Source: Aquificaceae bacterium (GTDB lineage: Bacteria; Aquificota; Aquificia; Aquificales; Aquificaceae). Taken from it: DNA of 10,438 nucleotides. The stretch is taken from NCBI GenBank assembly GCA_015487535.1, contig WFPN01000174.1, positions 1 to 10,438 on the forward strand, read 5' to 3'. Below are positions 6,361-10,438 of this stretch, in pieces. Each line of letters opens with the position of its first letter. Positions within the stretch are counted from its first letter, which is position 1. Position numbers and translations under genes: made by a program. The notes beneath the pieces were generated by a model. That model had not been told where the DNA came from. It worked only from the letters and a program-made list of their open reading frames with translations, and made no database searches.

Positions 6361-8489
6361 TCCTGCTTCTCATAAGCTTCTCATTCTCCGGCCCACACTT
6401 TGACTTCTTTTTAAAAAGGGAACTACAACGAACGGATTTGAACCTACTTTCACTCAGAAAGGTGAAAGTCCTTACATACGAAGGGAAGGTGGAGGTAAGG
6501 TCAAGCTCTGATATGCCTTTTCTTTCGACGAAGGCAAGGTTCGTAGAAGCCCCCTATAGAGTCGTTTTCTCGGTGGACTTTCAGAGAAACTCAACCTACG
6601 GCTTTTACCTCCTGAACGGTCAGGGCTTCAGTTTCCGTTCTTACTCCGGGCAGAGGATCTACGTCTTTCCCTACAACGGATCCTTTGTGCTGGAGGGTGG
6701 TTGTTCTCCTTCTGGCAGTTCTTTCGTGTGCACAGGCGATGATGTGAGAATAAGTTTTACGTCGAACGGCGATAAAGGAAGGCTGGTTCTTATGTCCGAT
6801 ACGGACCTTATCGGAGGTTTAAACGCTCCAGGTATAGAGCACTACAGACTTGGAACAGGAGCCTTCCTCTCCGGCCTTGACGGTTCCGGCGTTGTTGTTG
6901 CGGTTGTAGATAGCGGTATAAACTGGTGTCATTCTGCCTTCAGGGATTCTGAAGGGAGAACAAGAATACTTTATTACTACGATGCTGTCTCAGATGTGGA
7001 ATTGAGTTCAGAAGATATAGATACAAAAATAGGCCAAGGGGATTGTGGCTACGACGTTATAGGCCATGGGACTTCCGTCGCTGGTGTAATCGCTGGAGAT
7101 GAAGAGCCGTACAAAGGCATAGCCCCAGGAGCTGATCTCATTGTGGTAAAGGTGGACGATAGAGGCATAATAGACGACACTACGCTGATTCAAGCTCTCA
7201 ATTACCTAAAAAATAAGCGAGGAGACCTTAAAAGACCTTTCGTCGTTAACATTTCCCTCGGTATGTTCGTAGGTCCGAGGGATGGAACGGAGCTCTTGGA
7301 CAGGAAAGTGGATGAGGTTTCGGGAAGTGGATTTATAGTCGTTTCAGCAATGGGGAACTCTGGCTCGGGAGAGGTTCACGCTTCTATAGACAAGCTAAGC
7401 TCTACTGTCTCGGTGGACGTTAGCTCTCTTGTTGGTGATCTGATAGAAGGGTGGTATGAGGAAGGTATGGAGATTGCGGTAAAGTTCTGTCAGGGGAGTT
7501 CTTGTGTATCGGCACTTCCGGGAGAAATCAAGACTGGTTCTATAGGAAGTTGTAGCGTTACACTTGATAACTCAACTCTCTCAAGTCCCCTGAACGGAGA
7601 CGGAGTTTTCTATGTAGAGTTCAACTGTGTAGGCGATTTTACCCTCGAACTCACTCCCATGAGTGGGAATGGGAGGGTAGACCTTTACCTTATGAACGGC
7701 TCTTACTTTCCGGGAGTGTCCCGATTCCTGAATCTTGTAAAAAAAGACTCCTACGGAGGAGTTTACGGGACGGTCGGTTCTCCAGCGAGTTCGAAAAAAG
7801 CTATTGCTGTTGGGGCGTTTGTTTCAAAACCTTCCTCCTCAAATTTCTCGGGGGAATCTTTTAAAAGACTCGGTAAGGTAGCCTCCTTCTCCTCGAGAGG
7901 ACCTACAAGAGATGGAAGAATAAAACCTGAAATAGTCTCAGGCGGTATGTGGGTATGGAGCGCTTCCCCCGATGGGAGTGGTTTTGTCCCCAACGCTGGA
8001 ACCTCCTTCTCCGCTCCAGTTGTAACAGGTCTCGTTGCTCTCTACCTTCAGGCCCACCCCGACGCCACACCTGAGGAGGTCAAGGAGTGGCTCACCTCAA
8101 ACGCAATTCTCGATGATCCCAGCTTTTCAGAGAGGCCCAACAATACCTATGGTTACGGTAAGGCTGTGTGGGGCGGGACCTTTTCGGTGGCTTCCGGAGG
8201 TGGTTCTGGAGGGTGCAGAACTTCAGGAGGTTCACCCTTCTTTGTTGTTGCCTTGCTTTTAGTTGTTAAGTTAATCTTGGGGTGCGCCGGTGTGGAGAGC
8301 TCAAGCAAAGTATCCCCGCGACTGAGGCAAGCTTTGGAGAAAGGAGAGGCACCCAAAAAGGTAGTTGTCCTTACTAAGGAGGGAAAGGTAGAGGTTATAG
8401 AACTCGATGGAAAAAAACTTGAAGATCTGTTTCAAGATAAGGATGTAAAGTACATAGACCTTCCCAAGAAGATGGAACCCCTCGAATAA
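6339..8489 (+). CDS. Large secreted S8 subtilase with lipobox-like and propeptide-like C-terminal extension
   Basis: This 716-residue protein has a hydrophobic signal peptide (1-18), an N-terminal beta-rich pro-region (about 20-160), then an S8 catalytic domain with Asp191 (VVAVVDSG), His243 (GHGTSVAG), oxyanion Asn340 (AMGN) and Ser556 (GTSFSAP). All essential residues are present. Between Asn340 and Ser556 there is an insert of roughly 140 residues (about 345-485) with four cysteines and beta-sandwich-like sequence. After the catalytic domain comes a Gly-rich linker (619-632), a hydrophobic segment (634-648) ending in the lipobox-like LILGC (Cys649), and a final 67 residues that resemble an I9-type subtilase propeptide. 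KVVVLTKEGKVEV (674-686) repeats KVKVLTYEGKVEV (41-53) from the N-terminus. The start ATG overlaps the upstream lipoprotein gene; GAAGG lies 3 bases before it. A GTG at 6357 overlapping the upstream stop is an alternative. It probably acts at the cell surface or outside; the substrate is unknown. Confidence 0.9.
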   Translation: MALLLGVILLLISFSFSGPHFDFFLKRELQRTDLNLLSLRKVKVLTYEGKVEVRSSSDMPFLSTKARFVEAPYRVVFSVDFQRNSTYGFYLLNGQGFSFRSYSGQRIYVFPYNGSFVLEGGCSPSGSSFVCTGDDVRISFTSNGDKGRLVLMSDTDLIGGLNAPGIEHYRLGTGAFLSGLDGSGVVVAVVDSGINWCHSAFRDSEGRTRILYYYDAVSDVELSSEDIDTKIGQGDCGYDVIGHGTSVAGVIAGDEEPYKGIAPGADLIVVKVDDRGIIDDTTLIQALNYLKNKRGDLKRPFVVNISLGMFVGPRDGTELLDRKVDEVSGSGFIVVSAMGNSGSGEVHASIDKLSSTVSVDVSSLVGDLIEGWYEEGMEIAVKFCQGSSCVSALPGEIKTGSIGSCSVTLDNSTLSSPLNGDGVFYVEFNCVGDFTLELTPMSGNGRVDLYLMNGSYFPGVSRFLNLVKKDSYGGVYGTVGSPASSKKAIAVGAFVSKPSSSNFSGESFKRLGKVASFSSRGPTRDGRIKPEIVSGGMWVWSASPDGSGFVPNAGTSFSAPVVTGLVALYLQAHPDATPEEVKEWLTSNAILDDPSFSERPNNTYGYGKAVWGGTFSVASGGGSGGCRTSGGSPFFVVALLLVVKLILGCAGVESSSKVSPRLRQALEKGEAPKKVVVLTKEGKVEVIELDGKKLEDLFQDKDVKYIDLPKKMEPLE

Positions 8490-9365
8490 TCACTTTCTCC
8501 CCTTCATCTCAGGGAGCTGGATTATGGGGGTCATGTTCGTATCGTATGGTATCAGGATTATAGTGTTGTTCCCACTCTCAGCGTAGGCCTTTATGTTCTC
8601 GAGGAACTTCCACATCAGGTATTCCTTCGTCAGAGATCCAGCTATTATTCTGTTGGCCTCCGCTATACCTTTGGCCTCTATCTTCTTCCTCTCGGCCTCG
8701 AGCTTCTCTTTCTCCACGAGGAACTTCATTCTCTGTGCTTCCTCAAGAGCCCTTCTCTTTTGCTCTATCGCCTCCACAACCTTTCTAGGGAGTTTTATGT
8801 CCCTGATGAGGATCTCATCGAGCAGTATGAACCTTTTCTCAAGCTCGCTTCTCACCTGCTGGGCTATCCTCTGCTGGATGAGAGATCTTTCCTGATAGAC
8901 CTGTGCGCTGTCGAGGGTGGCTATCACGTCCCTTACTGCCGACCTTATGACGGGCTTTATTATCCTGTCCTCGTACCAGGGGCCGTACTCTATGTATATC
9001 TCCGCTGCTTTGTCAGGCTGTATTTTGTAAAGGGTCGTGAGCTCCACGTTTATGGTAAGTCCGTCCTTTGAGAGGGCGTTTATGGAGTTAGAACCCGTCA
9101 GGTCGTAGCTGTGGGTTCTCACCGACATCTTCTCTACCCTCTGTATGAAGGGAATTATCAGATGCAGGCCCGGTCTTAGCTCCTCTGTGCTGGCCTTTCC
9201 GAGGGTCAGCTTGACGCCCACGTATCCGCTCGGTACTACTACGAACGGGTTGGATATAAGAACGAGTAAAACTATTACCGCAAGTATAACGCCGAGGGCT
9301 ATAAGCCCCTTGGGGACCTTCGGCATCTGGGGCGGTCTTTGATATCTCTGAGGGTCAAAGTCCAT
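8490..9365 (-). CDS. Prohibitin/stomatin-type SPFH (band 7) membrane protein
   Basis: In this 291-residue protein a cytoplasmic Pro-rich N-terminus (1-19) precedes a transmembrane helix (about 20-38, LIALGVILAVIVLLVLI). The SPFH domain follows (about 40-200), with the family landmarks VPSGYVGVKLTLGK, RPGLHLIIPFIQRVEKM, the paired strand region SKDGLTINVELTTLYKI and IKPVIRSAVRDVIA. A charged coiled coil (about 200-235, alternating E/K/R/A) and a short hydrophobic tail with IILIPYD complete it. This is the prohibitin-like layout. Such proteins form large ring scaffolds in the inner membrane and in the HflK/HflC case regulate the FtsH protease. Whether this one does so is not shown, and no ftsH or second subunit is in view. 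The coding-strand AAGGAG lies 15 bases from the ATG, too far for normal use. Its stop directly abuts the stop of the subtilase. Confidence 0.92.
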   Translation of the reverse strand: MDFDPQRYQRPPQMPKVPKGLIALGVILAVIVLLVLISNPFVVVPSGYVGVKLTLGKASTEELRPGLHLIIPFIQRVEKMSVRTHSYDLTGSNSINALSKDGLTINVELTTLYKIQPDKAAEIYIEYGPWYEDRIIKPVIRSAVRDVIATLDSAQVYQERSLIQQRIAQQVRSELEKRFILLDEILIRDIKLPRKVVEAIEQKRRALEEAQRMKFLVEKEKLEAERKKIEAKGIAEANRIIAGSLTKEYLMWKFLENIKAYAESGNNTIILIPYDTNMTPIIQLPEMKGRK

Positions 9366-9372
9366 AGATGTA

Positions 9373-9378
9373 TATAAT
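9373..9378 (+). promoter_or_regulatory. Candidate -10 box for the CinA-type gene
   Basis: TATAAT ends 12 bases before ATG 9391 in the 25-bp divergent gap. A transcript starting 6-7 bases later would have a leader of only about 5 nt, too short for a ribosome-binding site, which fits the lack of one. I see no convincing -35. Confidence 0.4.
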
Positions 9379-9390
9379 AACTCCTTACCT

Positions 9391-10086
9391 ATGGAATGCC
9401 AGGTTTGTTTAGCTGAAGAGGAGAGTAAGCGTGCAGTTTACGTCCTCAGGACCTTCGATATAAGCCCTGCTGAGATAGAGGTAAAGCTAAGAGGCCTGGA
9501 CTTTACCTGCGAGGTTTCCCTTTCGGGCGTTGATCTCGAGTTCAGAAGTAAAGAAGACTGGGAGAAGGCTAAAAAAGTGCTGCAGAAGTTCGTTTACTCG
9601 GAGAGTCCGAGTCCTATGGAGAAGGTCGTAGGAGACCTTCTAAAAGAAAGAGGTTTAACGATCTCTACCGCGGAGAGCTGTACGGCCGGTTTGCTTTCTG
9701 CGAGGATAGTGAACGTTCCGGGAAGCTCAGAATACTTTTTAGGGGGAGTGATCGTCTATTCGAACGAGCTCAAGAGAGCCCTTCTTGGAGTAAAGGAAGA
9801 AACGCTTAAAGAGTTCGGGGCTGTTTCAAAGGAGACCTGTATCGAGATGCTCAAGGGTCTTAAGGAGCGCTGTGGAACCGATTGCGGGATAGCCATCACG
9901 GGTATAGCAGGTCCGGGTGGCTCTGGAAGTAAGCCCGAAGGTCTTACATACGTGGGAGTCTATCTTGGAGATAGGAAGGTTGTGGAGGAGAGGATATTTG
10001 GTATGGGAAGGAACCCTAACAGGTTTCTATCTTCCCAGGTGGGGTTGAACATCTTAAGAAAGATGATAATTGAGGAGGAAAAGTAG
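9391..10086 (+). CDS. pncC: CinA-type nicotinamide-nucleotide amidohydrolase lacking the N-terminal MoCF domain
   Basis: In this 231-residue protein, residues about 75-230 are the PncC/CinA C-terminal domain: TAESCTAGLLSARIVNVPGS (93-112) with the active-site Ser96/Cys97, YFLGGVIVYSN (115-125), GAVSKE, and AITGIAGPGGSG with KPEGLTYVGV (168-190). The usual TAESCTGG motif is TAESCTAG here. Residues about 13-74 (VYVLRTFDISPAEIE onward to FVYSESPS) match the KH-like linker domain that lies between the two main domains of full CinA. The N-terminal molybdopterin-binding-like domain (about 170 residues, ADP-ribose pyrophosphatase in some CinA) is absent. Family knowledge: PncC deamidates NMN to NaMN in the pyridine-nucleotide salvage cycle, in the cytoplasm. 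The start lacks a Shine-Dalgarno sequence. The extreme N-terminus has a Cys-X2-Cys pair (3 and 6) of unknown meaning. The stop directly abuts the stop of the convergent small ORF. Confidence 0.9.
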   Translation: MECQVCLAEEESKRAVYVLRTFDISPAEIEVKLRGLDFTCEVSLSGVDLEFRSKEDWEKAKKVLQKFVYSESPSPMEKVVGDLLKERGLTISTAESCTAGLLSARIVNVPGSSEYFLGGVIVYSNELKRALLGVKEETLKEFGAVSKETCIEMLKGLKERCGTDCGIAITGIAGPGGSGSKPEGLTYVGVYLGDRKVVEERIFGMGRNPNRFLSSQVGLNILRKMIIEEEK

Positions 10087-10188
10087 TTATGCGTGCTTTT
10101 CTTCCTTATTCTGGAGTCTTACAAAGGCATACATTGCTAATAAACCCAAGCCCCCAACGAGAGCCATCAGGACTAAAGTTTTGTCCAC
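10087..10188 (-). CDS. 33-residue single-helix membrane miniprotein, unknown function
   Basis: Reading the minus strand from the GTG at 10188-10186 gives MDKTLVLMALVGGLGLLAMYAFVRLQNKEEKHA (given here in two parts: MDKTLVLMALVGGLGLL then AMYAFVRLQNKEEKHA). It has one clear transmembrane helix (about 4-23) and a charged cytoplasmic-type tail, like small accessory subunits of membrane complexes; I do not recognise a family. Support for it being real is an ideal AGGAGGAG 7 bases before the GTG, located in the last codons of the preceding small ORF, with only one base between that ORF's stop and this start. This implies coupled translation. Its TAA directly abuts the TAG of the convergent CinA-type gene. 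Confidence 0.6.
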   Translation of the reverse strand: MDKTLVLMALVGGLGLLAMYAFVRLQNKEEKHA

Positions 10189-10189
10189 T

Positions 10190-10369
10190 TTATAACTCCT
10201 CCTGTGGTAGTAATATAGCGGATATAAAGACATACGCAAGGCCTAGCAGCAGCATAGCTCAGAGTGTTGCATCCTCTATCCTTTCTGATAATCTGAGGAT
10301 AAATGCTCCGACCATTAAACCTACACCAAAGTTCCTCATAGCTTCTAAGATGAATCTTTCTCTTTTCAT
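10190..10369 (-). CDS. Small membrane-protein ORF with an in-frame TGA
   Basis: From the ATG at 10369-10367 the minus strand encodes 36 residues (MKRERFILEAMRNFGVGLMV, then GAFILRLSERIEDATL), then a TGA (10261-10259), then 22 more sense codons in the same frame (AMLLLGLAYVFISAILLPQEEL) to TAA at 10192-10190. Read through, it would be a 59-residue protein with two membrane helices (about 12-27 and 38-54) and a charged loop, which looks like one coherent small membrane protein. Possibilities: a nonsense-mutated pseudogene (TGG to TGA is one change), a sequencing error, stop read-through, or two separate peptides with reinitiation at the ATG at 10255, four bases after the TGA. No Shine-Dalgarno sequence precedes the first ATG; TACAAT lies 10 bases before it. 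Confidence 0.5.
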
Positions 10370-10384
10370 AATGAGTGATATTGT

Positions 10385-10392
10385 AAAGGAGG
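10385..10392 (+). promoter_or_regulatory. Ribosome-binding site of the probable lpxA
   Basis: AAAGGAGG ends 4 bases before ATG 10397 and decides that start. On the other strand this block overlaps the 5' flank of the interrupted small ORF. Confidence 0.75.
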
Positions 10393-10396
10393 CATC

Positions 10397-10438
10397 ATGA
10401 AAGTACACCCGACGAGCATTGTGGGAGAAGAGGTAAAG
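10397..10438 (+). CDS. lpxA: Probable LpxA, UDP-GlcNAc acyltransferase (first 14 codons)
   Basis: Only MKVHPTSIVGEEVK is visible before the window ends. The opening I/V-H-P-T-[AS]-I-V is typical of LpxA, the left-handed beta-helix acyltransferase that starts lipid A synthesis in the cytoplasm; LpxD, PaaY-like or other hexapeptide-repeat transferases can begin similarly, so the assignment is tentative. A strong ribosome-binding site supports the start. If right, it shows a lipopolysaccharide-making, Gram-negative envelope. Confidence 0.55.
   Translation, partial: MKVHPTSIVGEEVK

Noticed and set aside
8760..9071. Plus-strand frame of 103 codons opposite the SPFH gene
   Set aside because: Shadow of a highly conserved coding sequence on the minus strand.
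10259..10261. TGA as a confident selenocysteine codon
   Set aside because: No SECIS-like hairpin is apparent just downstream, and small membrane selenoproteins of this kind are not known to me; left as one of several options.
10089..10400. 103-codon open frame on the plus strand
   Set aside because: Composition rich in Pro/Ser/Ile without a fold-like pattern, no ribosome-binding site, and it lies antisense to two better-supported small ORFs.
1..10438. CRISPR arrays, tRNA/rRNA genes, insertion sequences or prophage genes
   Set aside because: I saw no spaced direct repeats, no tRNA-like cloverleaf with conserved T-loop, no transposase or integrase motifs and no flanking inverted repeats.

Overview
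The window looks like a piece of chromosome from a thermophilic, Gram-negative, Aquificales-like bacterium. This is inferred from heavy use of AGA/AGG for arginine, ATA for isoleucine and AAG for lysine, from extremely tight gene packing (divergent gaps of 20-38 bp, convergent genes with abutting or overlapping stops), from a folate-type TrmFO, and from what appears to be the start of an lpxA-type lipid A gene. I cannot name the species.

Layout. Positions 1-376 (minus) hold the N-terminal part of trmFO. Divergent from it are an ECF sigma factor (415-954) and an overlapping small single-helix membrane protein that is probably its anti-sigma factor (932-1321). A 512-residue predicted lipoprotein (1286-2824, minus) converges on this pair and overlaps it by 36 bp. 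Divergent from the lipoprotein is a compact S8 subtilase (2845-3831). A 122-bp intergenic region then carries a near-consensus housekeeping promoter, a short dyad and a 17-bp sequence shared with the sigma-factor leader. It drives a 662-residue Gly-rich lipoprotein (3954-5942), followed by a strong intrinsic terminator. The terminator overlaps the start codon and signal peptide of a 136-residue lipoprotein (5950-6360), which overlaps a second, larger subtilase (6339-8489). The subtilase has an unusual C-terminal extension: a hydrophobic segment ending in a lipobox-like Cys, then a propeptide-like domain that repeats a motif from its own N-terminus.

The right part returns to ordinary functions: a prohibitin/stomatin (SPFH) membrane protein (8490-9365, minus), a CinA-type protein with only the KH-like and PncC amidohydrolase domains (9391-10086), two tiny membrane-protein ORFs (10087-10188 and 10190-10369, minus), the longer of which has an in-frame TGA, and the first 14 codons of a probable lpxA (10397 onward).

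Working together (inference): about 7.5 kb (415-8489) reads as an envelope or cell-surface locus, with one ECF sigma/anti-sigma switch, two exported subtilases and three lipoproteins. The most notable items are the terminator that doubles as a signal-peptide coding region, the C-terminal extension of the large subtilase, the interrupted small ORF, the repeat shared by the sigma-factor leader and the lipoprotein promoter region, and the number of starts with no usable Shine-Dalgarno sequence.
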